64,000 nt of DNA from Pseudomonas arsenicoxydans (GCF_006438915.1 NZ_RCZE01000011.1:1-64000), one strand, 5' to 3'. Positions 17,700 through 29,082 are shown, numbered from the stretch's first letter. Program-made: numbers and translations. The notes: a model not told the origin generated them from the letters alone.

Positions 17700-18409
17700 C
17701 CGTTGAGCAGCACATCCAGACGTCGGTCGACCACCATCTCTTCGTGGCTCAAACGCACCCCATAGGCCAGCACCTCGACACCGCACGCGACGGCCTCACG
17801 CAAGGCTGCCGCGTAGGCCGAATCAATTTCTTCTGCAGGACGCACCGCGTCGATGCCGGTCAGGTTGACGCAATACAATTGCACTGCGCGAATCCCGTCC
17901 CGGGCCAGGTGCGCCAATTCGCGCAGATGCTTGGCCCCGCGTTGGGTCACCGCGTCGGGAAACGCGGCCACCGATGACCCGTCGAAGCCCAGGGTGACGC
18001 TTTTGACCTCTATATAAGCCGGGCCGCTGGGGTATTCGAGACGAAAATCGATGCGGCTGCTTTCCTGTCCGTAGGCGACTTCGCGCTTCAGTTCAGTAAA
18101 CCCGTTCAGTTCGTTGATGACGCCGGCACGCAACGCCTCTTCAATCAACCCGTTGGCGCGGGCGGTGTTCACGCAAAACAAGCGCCCTTGCGGGGTTTCG
18201 CCGACTTCCCAGGTGCCCGGCAACTTGCGCTTGGGGTCGTTGGAGCGGCTGAACCAGACTTGCCCGCCTTCGACCTGACAATTGAGCATCGAGCCCGTGT
18301 TAGGACAATGAATGGTCAGCAAGTCGCCGCTAACGGTTTCGATATCGGCGAGAAAACGCTTGTAACGTCGAATCAGGCGCCCTTCTTCGAGGGGAGGATG
18401 AAAACGCAT
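17696..18409 (-). CDS. sfsA: SfsA, DNA-binding / sugar fermentation stimulation homologue
   Basis: A 237-aa SfsA-family protein with the OB-fold-like N-terminus ([21 protein letters not shown]), HCPNTGSM, and the nuclease-like core [10 protein letters not shown] ... [11 protein letters not shown] of the PD-(D/E)xK type. In E. coli it was named for effects on maltose gene expression, and its molecular activity remains uncertain. It overlaps the upstream aminotransferase stop by one base (TGATG). Confidence 0.93.
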   Translation of the reverse strand: MRFHPPLEEGRLIRRYKRFLADIETVSGDLLTIHCPNTGSMLNCQVEGGQVWFSRSNDPKRKLPGTWEVGETPQGRLFCVNTARANGLIEEALRAGVINELNGFTELKREVAYGQESSRIDFRLEYPSGPAYIEVKSVTLGFDGSSVAAFPDAVTQRGAKHLRELAHLARDGIRAVQLYCVNLTGIDAVRPAEEIDSAYAAALREAVACGVEVLAYGVRLSHEEMVVDRRLDVLLNG

Positions 18410-19581
18410 CAGCCTTGCCAGCTCTTCAGTCCGCGAGCGATGCGCTCGACCGCTTCCTGCAAACGAGGCAGGCTTTGGGTGTAGGCAAAACGGACGTGGT
18501 GCCCGGCCTGATAACGCCCGAAATCCAGCCCCGGGGTAATGGCCACATGTTCGGTTTCGAGGAAGTGTCGGCAGAACGCGAAGGCATCTCCGCCGAACTT
18601 GCTGATATCCGCATACAAATAGAACGCCCCTTCCGGCTCCACGGCAATCCCGAAACCCAACTCACGCAGGGCCGGCAGGAGGAAATCGCGACGACGACCA
18701 AATTCGGCGCGGCGCTCTTCGAGAATGCTGATGGTCGCTGGCTCAAAACAGGCCAGAGCAGCGTATTGAGCCATGCTCGGCGCACTGATGTAGAGATTTT
18801 GCGCGAGTTTTTCCAGCTCGCCGACGGCCGCTTCCGGCGCCACCAGCCAGCCGAGACGCCAACCGGTCATGCCGAAATACTTGGAGAAGCTGTTGAGCAC
18901 GAACGCGCTGTCATCGACTTCCAGCACGCTGGCGGCGTCGGTGCCGTAGGTCAGGCCGTGATAGATCTCGTCCACCACCAGATGGCCGTGACGAACCTTG
19001 ATCGCTGCAGACAGCCCCGCCAGTTCGTCGCGGGTCAGGATGGTCCCGGTTGGGTTGGCCGGGGACGCGACCAATGCGCCGACGCTGTCGTGGTCCCAAT
19101 GCCGTGCGACCAGATCTGGCGTCAGTTGATAACGCACGTCCGGACCGACAGGAACCAGCTGCGCCGCGCCTTCCACTAGTCGCAGGAAGTGCCGGTTGCA
19201 GGGATAGCCCGGATCCGCCAGCAGCCAGTGTTTGCCCGGGTCCACCAGCAAGGCGCTGGCCAGCAACAAAGCGCCCGAACCACCGGGGGTGATAAGGATG
19301 CGCTTGGGGTCAATGTTCAACCCGTAACGCTGTTGATAAAAATTGGAGATGGCCTCGCGCAACTCGGGAATGCCCCGCGCGGCGGTGTAACGGGTCTTCC
19401 CCGCCGTCAATGCGGCCTGGCCGGCCTGGATGATCGGCTCGGCGGTGGTGAAATCCGGCTCGCCGATTTCCAGGTGGATCACGTCGTGGCCTGCGGCCTG
19501 CAATTCATTGGCCCGCGCCAGCAGCGCCATGACATGGAAAGGTTCGATCGCACGACTGCGAGCACTGTAGGACTGGGCCAT
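18409..19581 (-). CDS. PLP-dependent class I/II aminotransferase
   Basis: A 390-aa fold-type I aminotransferase. The PLP-binding Lys lies in [16 protein letters not shown], with the conserved ASPANPTG and HLEIGEPDF segments. The substrate cannot be read from sequence; annotations in Pseudomonas range from aspartate to general aminotransferase. Start at ATG 19581 ([15 protein letters not shown]) is preceded by GAAGGAAGG. The longer frame adds 31 codons without a ribosome site. Forms an operon with sfsA. Confidence 0.88.
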   Translation of the reverse strand: MAQSYSARSRAIEPFHVMALLARANELQAAGHDVIHLEIGEPDFTTAEPIIQAGQAALTAGKTRYTAARGIPELREAISNFYQQRYGLNIDPKRILITPGGSGALLLASALLVDPGKHWLLADPGYPCNRHFLRLVEGAAQLVPVGPDVRYQLTPDLVARHWDHDSVGALVASPANPTGTILTRDELAGLSAAIKVRHGHLVVDEIYHGLTYGTDAASVLEVDDSAFVLNSFSKYFGMTGWRLGWLVAPEAAVGELEKLAQNLYISAPSMAQYAALACFEPATISILEERRAEFGRRRDFLLPALRELGFGIAVEPEGAFYLYADISKFGGDAFAFCRHFLETEHVAITPGLDFGRYQAGHHVRFAYTQSLPRLQEAVERIARGLKSWQG

Positions 19582-19913
19582 TAGCCTTCCTTCGACGGGA
19601 AAAGAACCGATTCTACCCAAGCGCAGGAACGAGCGAGAACCTAAAGCGGTCACACCCCTTAGAACCCTGGCCATAAACGACTCAAGCGAGTACCCCAGGT
19701 TTGACTAAAATCAATATTTGATCAGGCCTCCAACACCACCAGGCAAGGCTTTGCAATGATTTGCAAGCCCAACGGGCCACTACCTCGACATCCGGGAGTA
19801 GCGCGCCCCGATTTGATCTGGTAAGTTCGCCCGCTTGCAGCCGCAGGGCCGGCAGGTGTCGGTGATGGAGCAATCCTGCGCAATGGATTACAAGAGTAGA
19901 GGCGGTCTATTTC
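19582..19913. other. Intergenic region upstream of dksA
   Basis: About 330 bp between the divergent aminotransferase gene and dksA. A TTGACT hexamer at about 19703 is the best -35-like sequence, but no well-placed -10 follows. A purine-rich AGAGGCGG lies 8 nt before the dksA start. I see no gene or stable RNA here. Confidence 0.4.
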
Positions 19914-20354
19914 ATGTCCACCCAAGCAAAGCAGCAAACCACGACGATCAGCGGCTTCGAACCCTACAAAGAAGTTAAGGGCGAGGAGTACATGGGCAAG
20001 CCCATGCGCGCTCACTTCACCAAGATCCTGAACAAGTGGAAACAGGACTTGATGCAGGAAGTCGACCGTACGGTTGATCACATGAAGGACGAAGCGGCCA
20101 ACTTCCCGGACCCGGCAGACCGTGCCAGCCAGGAAGAAGAGTTCAGCCTCGAGCTGCGTGCCCGCGACCGCGAGCGCAAGCTGATCAAGAAGATCGACAA
20201 GACGCTTCAGCTGATCGAAGACGAAGAATATGGCTGGTGCGAGTCCTGCGGCGTCGAGATCGGCGTCAAGCGACTGGAAGCCCGCCCTACCGCCGACATG
20301 TGCGTTGACTGCAAGACCCTGGCGGAAATCAAGGAAAAGCAAGTCGGCAAGTAA
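19914..20354 (+). CDS. dksA: RNA polymerase-binding transcription factor DksA
   Basis: A 146-aa DksA with an N-terminal region, a long coiled coil (about 35-108) with the tip acidic residues DPAD (D66, D69) that enter the secondary channel, and a four-Cys zinc finger (C109, C112, C130, C133). With ppGpp it controls rRNA promoters such as those at the left edge of this window. A strong terminator follows. Confidence 0.98.
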   Translation: MSTQAKQQTTTISGFEPYKEVKGEEYMGKPMRAHFTKILNKWKQDLMQEVDRTVDHMKDEAANFPDPADRASQEEEFSLELRARDRERKLIKKIDKTLQLIEDEEYGWCESCGVEIGVKRLEARPTADMCVDCKTLAEIKEKQVGK

Positions 20355-20370
20355 CATCGACTTGAACGAA

Positions 20371-20398
20371 AAACGGAGCGTGCGAACGCTCCGTTTTT
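20371..20398 (+). terminator. dksA terminator
   Basis: Stem AACGGAGCG/CGCTCCGTT with loop TGCGAA and a T-run, 17 nt after the dksA stop. Confidence 0.9.
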
Positions 20399-20438
20399 GT
20401 TTCTGATATTTGCTGATACCTGTTGTGACTTTAAAATC

Positions 20439-20502
20439 GCCATCGCGAGCAAGCTCGGCTCCTACAGGAGATTTGTAGGAGCCGAGCCTGCTCGCGATGG
20501 CG
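20439..20502. repeat. REP doublet, TGTAGGAGCCGAGC family
   Basis: Two inverted ~29-nt REP copies (20439-20466 and 20474-20502) with arms CGCCATCGCGAGCAAG and TGTAGGAGCCGAGC, separated by 7 nt, between dksA and gluQ. One copy has CCTGC where the other has CTTGC, a single-base difference. Confidence 0.85.
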
Positions 20503-20549
20503 GTATCAAGCCGTACGCTCACTCGGCGCCAACAAAGTAATATCCAGCC

Positions 20550-21443
20550 ATGACTGCCATCACCTCTCCCTACATCGGGCGCTTCGCCCCCACGCCCAGT
20601 GGCCATTTGCATTTTGGTTCGCTGGTCGCCGCGCTGGCCTCGTACCTCGACGCCCGCTCGGTGGGTGGTCGCTGGCTGATGCGCATGGAAGACCTCGACC
20701 CGCCACGGGAAGAACCCGGCGCTCAGGCAGCGATTCTCAAGGCACTGGAAAGCTACGGTTTTGAGTGGGACGGCGAAATGGTCCGCCAGAGCGATCGCCA
20801 CGAGGCGTACGCCGAAGTGCTCAATCGCCTGTTCAATCACGGCCTCGCTTACGCCTGCACCTGCTCGCGCAAACAACTGGAGCCGTATCACGGCATTTAT
20901 CCAGGGCTGTGCCGCAACGCCGGCCATGCCACTGAAGACGCGGCCATTCGCCTGCGCGTACCCGAACTGGAATACCACTTCATCGACCGCGTCCAAGGCG
21001 AATACCGCCAACATTTGGGTCGCGAGGTCGGCGATTTCGTGATTCGCCGTCGCGACGGGCTCTACGCTTATCAACTGGCGGTGGTGCTGGACGATGCTTG
21101 GCAAGGCATCACCGACATCGTGCGCGGCGCCGACCTGCTGGACTCCACGCCGAGACAGCTCTATCTGCAGGAATTGCTCGGCCTGCGGCAACCGCGTTAC
21201 CTGCACATCCCGCTGATCACCCAGCCCGATGGCAACAAACTCGGCAAGTCCTACCGCTCGCCACCGCTGACCGAAGATCAGGCAACGCCTTTATTACTGC
21301 GGGCATTGCGTGCGCTCGGGCAAAAACCCGGCACCGAACTGGCTTACGCCAGCCCGCAGGAAGTGTTGAATTGGGGCATTGCCCACTGGGATGCGTCGCA
21401 TATCCCGCGCACACTGAACCTGCCCGAGGCGCAACTGCAGTGA
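20550..21443 (+). CDS. gluQ: Glutamyl-Q tRNA(Asp) synthetase
   Basis: A 297-aa paralogue of glutamyl-tRNA synthetase lacking the anticodon-binding domain. It glutamylates queuosine in the wobble position of tRNA-Asp. The HIGH-like motif is HLHFG in APTPSGHLHFGSLVAAL, the KMSKS-like motif is KLGKS, and a zinc site is formed by CTCSRKQLEPYHGIYPGLC. Linked to dksA upstream, as is usual in gammaproteobacteria. Confidence 0.96.
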   Translation: MTAITSPYIGRFAPTPSGHLHFGSLVAALASYLDARSVGGRWLMRMEDLDPPREEPGAQAAILKALESYGFEWDGEMVRQSDRHEAYAEVLNRLFNHGLAYACTCSRKQLEPYHGIYPGLCRNAGHATEDAAIRLRVPELEYHFIDRVQGEYRQHLGREVGDFVIRRRDGLYAYQLAVVLDDAWQGITDIVRGADLLDSTPRQLYLQELLGLRQPRYLHIPLITQPDGNKLGKSYRSPPLTEDQATPLLLRALRALGQKPGTELAYASPQEVLNWGIAHWDASHIPRTLNLPEAQLQ

Positions 21444-21520
21444 TCGCACTTGCAGTGGCGCGCCCATCCGTTACCATCGCCGCACGTTTTCGGGCACGCG
21501 CATAAAAAAGAGAGGCCGGG

Positions 21521-21697
21521 ATGTACATCTATCGCTTGGTCCTGCTCCTGGTAGTGGGGATTTATCTGTTTTCCCCGGCCATCATGGATTGGTGGATCGA
21601 CGCCACTGGCGCCTGGTATCGCCCTTATTTGCTCTGGCTGATTCTGATCGTCGTGACCTTCATCCTGCAGAGCCAAAAAGATGCCGATGAGCTTTAG
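21521..21697 (+). CDS. cbrX: CbrX, small membrane protein coupled to cbrA
   Basis: A 58-aa protein, MYIYRLVLLLVVGIYLF through SQKDADEL, with two predicted membrane helices around an external DWWIDATGAWYRP loop. AGAGG lies upstream of the ATG. Its 3' end overlaps the cbrA start by 17 nt (or 11 if cbrA begins at 21687), which is the arrangement described for cbrX in Pseudomonas, where it is co-transcribed and translationally coupled with cbrA. Its function is unknown beyond that coupling. Confidence 0.88.
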   Translation: MYIYRLVLLLVVGIYLFSPAIMDWWIDATGAWYRPYLLWLILIVVTFILQSQKDADEL

Positions 21698-24635
21698 CCT
21701 GACCCAGATGATCCTGATCAGCGCCGCCTACCTGGCGGTGCTGTTCGGCGTGGCCTGGGTCAGTGAACGGGGCATGATCCCCCGGGCGATCATTCGCCAC
21801 CCGTTGACCTACACCCTGTCATTGGGCGTTTACGCCAGTGCCTGGGCGTTTTACGGCACGGTGGGCCTGGCCTATCAGTACGGCTACGGCTTCTTGTCCA
21901 GCTACCTCGGGGTCTCCGGCGCATTCTTGCTGGCGCCGGTGTTGCTGTACCCGATCCTGAAAATCACCCGCACCTATCAACTGTCGTCGCTGGCCGACCT
22001 GTTCGCGTTCCGTTTCCGCAGCACATGGGCCGGCGCGCTGACCACGATTTTCATGCTGATCGGCGTGTTGCCCCTGCTGGCCTTGCAGATTCAAGCGGTC
22101 GCCGACTCCATCGGCATCCTCACCCGCGAACCGGTGCAGCATCGGGTCGCCCTGAGCTTCTGCGCACTGATTACCCTGTTCACGATCTTCTTTGGCTCGC
22201 GCCACATCGCGACCCGCGAGAAACATGAAGGCCTGGTGTTCGCCATTGCGTTCGAGTCGGTGATCAAGCTGATCGCCATCGGCGGCGTCGGCCTGTATGC
22301 GTTGTACGGCGTGTTCGACGGCCCGCAACAGCTGGAACTGTGGCTGCTGCAAAACCAGACCGCCCTCGCCGCCCTGCACACACCGCTGCAAGAAGGGCCG
22401 TGGCGGACGCTGCTGCTGGTGTTCTTCGCTTCGGCGATTGTGATGCCGCACATGTATCACATGACCTTTACCGAAAACCTCAACCCGCGCTCGCTGGTCA
22501 GTGCGAGCTGGGGCTTGCCGCTGTTCCTGCTGCTGATGAGCCTGGCAGTGCCGCTGATTCTCTGGGCCGGCCTGAAACTCGGTGCCACCACCAACCCCGA
22601 ATACTTCACGCTCGGCATCGGCATCGCCGCCAACAGCAAAGCCTTGGCACTTTTGGCGTACGTCGGCGGCCTGTCAGCGGCGAGTGGCCTGATCATCGTC
22701 ACCACCCTGGCACTGTCCGGGATGGCCCTGAACCACTTGGTGTTGCCGCTCTATCAGCCACCGGCCGAAGGCAACATCTACCGCTGGCTGAAGTGGACCC
22801 GCCGCGCCCTGATCGTTGCGATCATCATGGCCGGCTACGGTTTCTACCTGCTGCTGGGTGCAGAACAGGATCTGGCGAACCTCGGCATCGTCGCGTTTGT
22901 CGCCACGTTGCAGTTCCTGCCCGGTGTCCTGTCGGTTCTGTACTGGCCGACCGCCAACCGCCGCGGCTTCATTGCCGGTTTGCTGGCCGGGATCCTGGTG
23001 TGGCTGGTGACCATGCTGCTGCCGCTGGTGGGCAATCTGCAGGGTTTCTACATCCCGCTGCTGAACATGATCTACGTGCTGGACGACACCAGTTGGCACA
23101 TGGCGGCGATTGCCTCGCTGGCCGCCAATGTGCTGATGTTCACCCTGATCTCGCTGTTCACCAACGCCAGCCCGGAAGAAGCCAGCGCCGCCGAGGCCTG
23201 CGCCGTGGACAACGTACGTCGCCCGCAACGCCGCGAGCTGCACGCCGCGTCGCCGCAGGAATTCGCCACGCAGCTGGCAAAACCCTTGGGTGCCAAGGCG
23301 GCACAGAAAGAAGTCGAACAGGCATTGCGCGATCTCTATCTGCCGTTCGACGAGCGCCGGCCTTACGCCTTGCGCCGCCTGCGTGACCGCATCGAAGCCA
23401 ACCTGTCCGGCCTGATGGGCCCGAGTGTGGCGCAGGACATGGTCGAAACGTTCCTGCCCTATAAGGCCGGCGGCGAGAACTATGTCACCGAAGACATTCA
23501 CTTCATCGAAAGTCGCCTTGAGGATTACCACTCGCGCCTGACCGGCCTGGCCGCCGAGCTCGATGCCCTGCGCCGCTACCATCGCCAGACCTTGCAGGAA
23601 CTGCCAATGGGTGTCTGCTCTCTGGCCAAGGATCAGGAAATCCTCATGTGGAACAAAGCCATGGAGGAGCTGACCGGGATTGCCGCGCAACGTGTGGTTG
23701 GCTCACGCCTGAGCACCATTGCCGATCCGTGGAAAGAATTGCTACAGGGCTTCATCAACCTGCCGGACGAGCATTTGCACAAACAGCACCTGGCCCTCGA
23801 CGGCCAGACCCGCTGGCTGAACCTGCACAAAGCGGCGATCGACGAACCGCTCGCACCGGGCAATAGTGGCTTGGTGTTACTGGTGGAAGACCTGACCGAA
23901 ACCCAGATGCTCGAAGACAAACTGGTGCACTCCGAACGCCTTGCCAGCATCGGTCGACTCGCCGCGGGCGTGGCCCATGAAATCGGCAACCCGATCACCG
24001 GCATCGCCTGCCTGGCGCAGAACCTGCGCGAAGAACGCGAAGACGATGGCGAGCTGAAGGAAATCAGCGGACAGATCCTCGAGCAGACCAAACGCGTGTC
24101 GCGCATCGTTCAATCGCTGATGAGCTTCGCCCACGCCGGCAGTCATCAGCACAGCGATGAGCCCGTCTGTCTGGCCGAAGTGGCCCAGGATGCCATCGGT
24201 TTGCTGGCCCTGAACCGACGCAATTTCGAAGTGCAGTTTTACAACCTGTGCGACCCCGATCACTGGTGCGAAGGCGACCCTCAACGGCTCGCACAAGTAC
24301 TGATCAACCTGCTCTCAAACGCCCGCGACGCCTCGCCTCCAGGCAGCGCGGTGCGGGTAAAAAGTGAAGCCGGCGAACACACGGTCGACCTGATCGTGGA
24401 AGACGAAGGCAGCGGTATTCCGAAGAACATCATGGATAGATTGTTCGAACCTTTCTTCACCACCAAGGATCCTGGCGAAGGCACCGGTCTGGGCCTTGCA
24501 CTGGTCTATTCCATCGTTGAAGAGCATTATGGACAAATCACCATCGACAGCCCGGCTGATGTTCAAAGCCAACGCGGCACCCGTATCCGGGTGACCTTGC
24601 CGCGTCATGTCGAAGCGACGTCCGCTGTGAACTGA
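21681..24635 (+). CDS. cbrA: CbrA sensor histidine kinase with SSS transporter domain
   Basis: A 984-aa sensor. The first ~500 residues are a sodium:solute symporter-like region with about 12-13 membrane helices. A STAC-type linker, a PAS domain (about 610-720), a HisKA domain with H766 in [14 protein letters not shown], and HATPase_c ([26 protein letters not shown]) follow. It phosphorylates CbrB to set carbon/nitrogen balance, and the transporter part can take up histidine in P. fluorescens. Start is ATG 21681, with a second ATG two codons later; both overlap cbrX. Confidence 0.96.
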   Translation: MPMSFSLTQMILISAAYLAVLFGVAWVSERGMIPRAIIRHPLTYTLSLGVYASAWAFYGTVGLAYQYGYGFLSSYLGVSGAFLLAPVLLYPILKITRTYQLSSLADLFAFRFRSTWAGALTTIFMLIGVLPLLALQIQAVADSIGILTREPVQHRVALSFCALITLFTIFFGSRHIATREKHEGLVFAIAFESVIKLIAIGGVGLYALYGVFDGPQQLELWLLQNQTALAALHTPLQEGPWRTLLLVFFASAIVMPHMYHMTFTENLNPRSLVSASWGLPLFLLLMSLAVPLILWAGLKLGATTNPEYFTLGIGIAANSKALALLAYVGGLSAASGLIIVTTLALSGMALNHLVLPLYQPPAEGNIYRWLKWTRRALIVAIIMAGYGFYLLLGAEQDLANLGIVAFVATLQFLPGVLSVLYWPTANRRGFIAGLLAGILVWLVTMLLPLVGNLQGFYIPLLNMIYVLDDTSWHMAAIASLAANVLMFTLISLFTNASPEEASAAEACAVDNVRRPQRRELHAASPQEFATQLAKPLGAKAAQKEVEQALRDLYLPFDERRPYALRRLRDRIEANLSGLMGPSVAQDMVETFLPYKAGGENYVTEDIHFIESRLEDYHSRLTGLAAELDALRRYHRQTLQELPMGVCSLAKDQEILMWNKAMEELTGIAAQRVVGSRLSTIADPWKELLQGFINLPDEHLHKQHLALDGQTRWLNLHKAAIDEPLAPGNSGLVLLVEDLTETQMLEDKLVHSERLASIGRLAAGVAHEIGNPITGIACLAQNLREEREDDGELKEISGQILEQTKRVSRIVQSLMSFAHAGSHQHSDEPVCLAEVAQDAIGLLALNRRNFEVQFYNLCDPDHWCEGDPQRLAQVLINLLSNARDASPPGSAVRVKSEAGEHTVDLIVEDEGSGIPKNIMDRLFEPFFTTKDPGEGTGLGLALVYSIVEEHYGQITIDSPADVQSQRGTRIRVTLPRHVEATSAVN

Positions 24636-24657
24636 GACCGTCGAGAGTATCGAATCA

Positions 24658-26094
<1,437 letters not shown>

Positions 26095-26141
26095 ATGTCA
26101 CCTGTCCGAGGTGTGGGTAACACGTGACTTCGTGAAAAAAC

Positions 26142-26167
26142 TGTTACCCCAGATTTTTCACGTAACA
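26142..26167 (+). promoter_or_regulatory. CbrB upstream activating site
   Basis: TGTTAC (26142-26147), N14, GTAACA (26162-26167): a perfect dyad matching the TGTTAC-N12-15-GTAACA site reported for CbrB. A further GTAACA half-site lies at 26117-26122. The site ends about 97 bp upstream of the crcZ -24 element, a usual enhancer distance, and abuts the cbrB terminator. Confidence 0.85.
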
Positions 26168-26169
26168 GA

Positions 26170-26206
26170 AGCCGGGGCTTACGGTAACGAAGCCCCGGCT
26201 TTTTTT
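26170..26206 (+). terminator. cbrB terminator
   Basis: 11-bp stem AGCCGGGGCTT/AAGCCCCGGCT with a 9-nt loop and a run of T from 26201. It insulates crcZ from the cbrAB message. Confidence 0.92.
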
Positions 26207-26264
26207 GGCCTTGGAAAACCCCACCGACCGACCTAACCCCTTGTTTTACTGGGGTTCGCAAAAG

Positions 26265-26281
26265 TTGGCACGCACCCTGCT
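26265..26281 (+). promoter_or_regulatory. Sigma54 promoter of crcZ
   Basis: TTGGCACGCACCCTGCT fits the -24/-12 consensus TGGCACG-N4-TTGCW with GG and GC correctly spaced. The predicted start is near 26292. Confidence 0.92.
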
Positions 26282-26291
26282 ATATGTTTGG

Positions 26292-26662
26292 TACAAGAAC
26301 AATAACAAGCAATGCATAACATAATAAAAATAAGACGAATCGACTCACGCACAATAAAAACAAGACGGCGAGAGGCGCAGCTAACTGATTCTTTTGGAGA
26401 GGCGTTGTATTTGGGGCTTGCCCCACGACCAGGCCGAGAATAATAAAAAACTGTCCTAAGGCAGTGCCTGAACTGGTTGGATCGCAAGATCACTGCAGCA
26501 CAGCGACCAAAGCAATCCGTTTGCTCTTGGCTCCCGATTGGGAGGGTCATGAAGGAAAAGCTTCATGACGAGGGCACTTAACAAAAACAAAAAGCCCGAA
26601 ATCAATAATAAAAATAGAGCATGCAACTACTTCTTGGGGAGCTTCGGCTCCCCTTGTAGTTT
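26292..26662 (+). ncRNA. crcZ: CrcZ small RNA, Hfq decoy of catabolite repression
   Basis: A non-coding transcript of roughly 370 nt between cbrB and pcnB. It carries six A-rich AAnAAnAA-type motifs (about 26295-26308, 26318-26335, 26351-26364, 26437-26450, 26579-26594, 26599-26615), the Hfq/Crc-binding signature. CrcZ titrates Hfq and so relieves catabolite repression on poor carbon sources. The 3' end is set at the hairpin GGGGAGC-TTCG-GCTCCCC (26636-26653), extended by AACTAC/GTAGTT; the T-run is weak, so read-through toward pcnB is possible. Confidence 0.92.
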
Positions 26663-26756
26663 CTACGATTTACCCCCCAATTCTGCAGTGTTCTCTGCTT
26701 TAAGCCTGCGGCTTACAGCTCATATCTGCTGTCTCCTACACCATCCCTCGACTAAA

Positions 26757-26765
26757 TGCTAGAAT
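26757..26765 (+). promoter_or_regulatory. Possible pcnB promoter (extended -10)
   Basis: TGCTAGAAT is an extended -10 element 62 nt before the pcnB start. No good -35 hexamer is seen 16-18 bp upstream, so this is tentative. The stretch 26663-26827 holds nothing else that I recognise. Confidence 0.4.
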
Positions 26766-26827
26766 CCCCGCCCATCATGCGGTCATTCTTCTGTTATGGC
26801 CGAACATTCCTTCAAACAGTGCATCCC

Positions 26828-28228
26828 ATGCTGAAGAAGCTGTTCCAGTCATTCCGTTCTCCCAAGCGTCATACGCAACACATTCGCAGTACGCCTGAAG
26901 TGCTCAACAGCGGCCAACACTCGCTGCAAAAGGCCCAATTCAGCCGTTACGCGGTGAATATCGTCGAACGCCTGCAGAACGCCGGTTACCAGGCTTACCT
27001 GGTCGGCGGCTGCGTGCGTGACATGCTGCTCGGCATCACGCCGAAAGATTTCGACGTCGCCACCAGTGCCACACCTGAACAGGTGCGCGCCGAATTCCGC
27101 AACGCGCGGATCATTGGTCGCCGCTTCAAACTGGTGCATATCCACTTCGGTCGCGAAATCATCGAAGTGGCGACCTTCCGCGCCAATCACCCGCAAAACG
27201 ACGAGGAAGAAGACAGCAACCAGTCTTCCCGTAATGAAAGCGGGCGCATCCTGCGCGATAACGTCTACGGCACTCTGGAAGAAGACGCGCAACGCCGCGA
27301 CTTCACCATCAATGCCCTGTATTACGATCCGGTCAGCGAGCGCATTCTCGATTACGCCAACGGCGTACACGACATCCGCAATCACCTGATCCGCCTGATT
27401 GGCGACCCGAAACAGCGCTACCAGGAAGACCCGGTGCGGATGCTGCGGGCCGTGCGATTTGCCGCCAAGCTGAATTTCGGTATCGAGAAACACAGCGCCG
27501 CGCCGATTCGCGAACTGGCACCGATGCTGCGCGAGATCCCGTCGGCGCGTCTGTTCGAAGAAGTGCTCAAGTTGTTCCTCTCCGGCCACGCCGCGGACAC
27601 TTTCGAGATGCTGGTCGACTTGCAGCTGTTCGATCCGCTGTTCCCGGCCAGTGCCGAAGCGCTGGAATACAACCCGACGTACACCCACACCCTGATCAGC
27701 GATGCACTGGTCAACACGGACCTGCGCATCAAGCAGAACAAACCGGTCACCCCGGCGTTCCTGTTTGCCGCCCTGTTGTGGCCTGCCCTGCCGGCTCGCG
27801 TACTGCGCCTGCAAGAACGCGGAATGCCGCCGATTCCGGCGATGCAGGAAGCGGCTCACGAGCTGATTGCCGAACAGTGCCAGCGCATTGCTATCCCGAA
27901 ACGCTTCACCATGCCGATCCGCGAGATCTGGGACATGCAGGAGCGCCTGCCACGCCGTAGCGGCAAGCGCGCTGATCTGTTGCTGGAGAATCCACGCTTC
28001 CGTGCCGGTTACGACTTCCTGCTGCTGCGCGAAAGCGCTGGAGAGCAGACCGATGGCCTGGGCGAATGGTGGACGGATTATCAGGACGCCAACGACAGCG
28101 AACGTCGCGACATGATCCGCGACCTCAGCGGCAAGGAAGACGGCACCGGGGCACCGCGCAAACGTCGCCGCAGCGGTGGCGCCAAGCGTAAACGCGCCGC
28201 CGGTGCACCGAGCGTCTCGGGCGAGTAA
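26828..28228 (+). CDS. pcnB: Poly(A) polymerase I
   Basis: A 466-aa class II nucleotidyltransferase adding 3' poly(A) tails that promote RNA decay. The signature YLVGGCVRDMLLG ... DFDVATSATPEQV with the catalytic Asp pair is present, followed by RRDFTINALYYD and RMLRAVRFAAKL. The C-terminal tail is basic (KRRRSGGAKRKRAAG). Start MLKKLFQSFRS at 26828 matches the family; the frame extends 24 codons further upstream without a ribosome site. folK follows 3 nt later. Confidence 0.94.
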   Translation: MLKKLFQSFRSPKRHTQHIRSTPEVLNSGQHSLQKAQFSRYAVNIVERLQNAGYQAYLVGGCVRDMLLGITPKDFDVATSATPEQVRAEFRNARIIGRRFKLVHIHFGREIIEVATFRANHPQNDEEEDSNQSSRNESGRILRDNVYGTLEEDAQRRDFTINALYYDPVSERILDYANGVHDIRNHLIRLIGDPKQRYQEDPVRMLRAVRFAAKLNFGIEKHSAAPIRELAPMLREIPSARLFEEVLKLFLSGHAADTFEMLVDLQLFDPLFPASAEALEYNPTYTHTLISDALVNTDLRIKQNKPVTPAFLFAALLWPALPARVLRLQERGMPPIPAMQEAAHELIAEQCQRIAIPKRFTMPIREIWDMQERLPRRSGKRADLLLENPRFRAGYDFLLLRESAGEQTDGLGEWWTDYQDANDSERRDMIRDLSGKEDGTGAPRKRRRSGGAKRKRAAGAPSVSGE

Positions 28229-28231
28229 TCC

Positions 28232-28717
28232 ATGGAACGCATCTACATCGGCATGGGCAGCAATCTGGCTGACCCCGCCGAACAATTGCGCAGCGCCGTC
28301 GAAGCGCTGGTGCAATTACCGCAGACCGAGCTGGTCGGGGTGTCCGCGTTTTATCAAAGCGACTCGCTGCTACCCGGCCAACCGCGTTACACCAACGCGG
28401 TCGCCGCCCTCGACAGCACACTCGCGCCGCTGGACCTGCTCGATGCGCTGCAAGCCATTGAGAACGGGCAGGGTCGCGAGCGCCTTGAGCGCTGGGGGCC
28501 TCGCACGCTGGATCTTGACATCGTGTTGTTTGGCGATCGACTGATCGACGAGCCTCGGCTCAAGGTTCCGCATTACCACCTGCAGGAACGGGCCTTCGTC
28601 CTGTATCCACTGGCCGAACTGGCGCCTGTGGATTTGCGTCTGGCCGATGGCCGCACGCTGAAGGATTTACTCGCAGCCTGCCCGTTCGTCGGCCTGGAAC
28701 GCCTCCCTAAAGATTGA
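28232..28717 (+). CDS. folK: HPPK, folate biosynthesis pyrophosphokinase
   Basis: A 161-aa 2-amino-4-hydroxy-6-hydroxymethyldihydropteridine pyrophosphokinase. The family signature is complete: ERWGPRTLDLDIVLFG, with the two Asp that bind Mg-ATP. It pyrophosphorylates the pterin before dihydropteroate synthase. The gene starts 3 nt after the pcnB stop and heads the folate/pantothenate segment. Confidence 0.96.
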   Translation: MERIYIGMGSNLADPAEQLRSAVEALVQLPQTELVGVSAFYQSDSLLPGQPRYTNAVAALDSTLAPLDLLDALQAIENGQGRERLERWGPRTLDLDIVLFGDRLIDEPRLKVPHYHLQERAFVLYPLAELAPVDLRLADGRTLKDLLAACPFVGLERLPKD

Positions 28718-28728
28718 CGCAAATCTAG

Positions 28729-28818
28729 TGTGGGAGCGGGCTTGCTCGCGAATGCGGTGTGTCATTCAGCTTAATCGTTGACTGACACACCGCATTCGCG
28801 AGCAAGCCCGCTCCCACA
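28729..28818. repeat. REP doublet, TGTGGGAGCGGGCTTGC family
   Basis: Two inverted copies of TGTGGGAGCGGGCTTGC with tails CGCGAATGCGGTGTGTCA facing inward around a short centre. The whole ~90-nt unit is almost identical to the one at 33265-33354. It lies right after folK. Confidence 0.9.
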
Positions 28819-28862
28819 TTGTTTTTTGTGTTGAACACAAAATCTGATGCTGAATCGCATCA

Positions 28863-28902
28863 GTTACCCCGGTAACACCCCTGTCGTAACAATGCGGTAA
28901 CA
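28863..28902. promoter_or_regulatory. Cluster of GTAACA repeats upstream of panB
   Basis: One GTTAC (28863-28867) and three direct GTAACA hexamers (28872-28877, 28886-28891, 28897-28902) within 40 bp, about 180 bp before panB. GTAACA is the half-site of CbrB, but the spacing differs from the crcZ dyad and I see no sigma54 element downstream. Confidence 0.35.
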
Positions 28903-29082
28903 CATGCAATTGACTTCCCGAGTTCTCCTCACGACTATAGGCGTCCCGCTGCCGCCAACACGGCGTTGAAGGGCGCAATCCAGGCCGTAAAAGCACGACA
29001 ACAGACCGTGCGCCTGTATTTAACGAAGAATCACGCGCGTTACTCGCAGTAGTTTCCACAGCGCCTGAATGAGGATCTTTTC

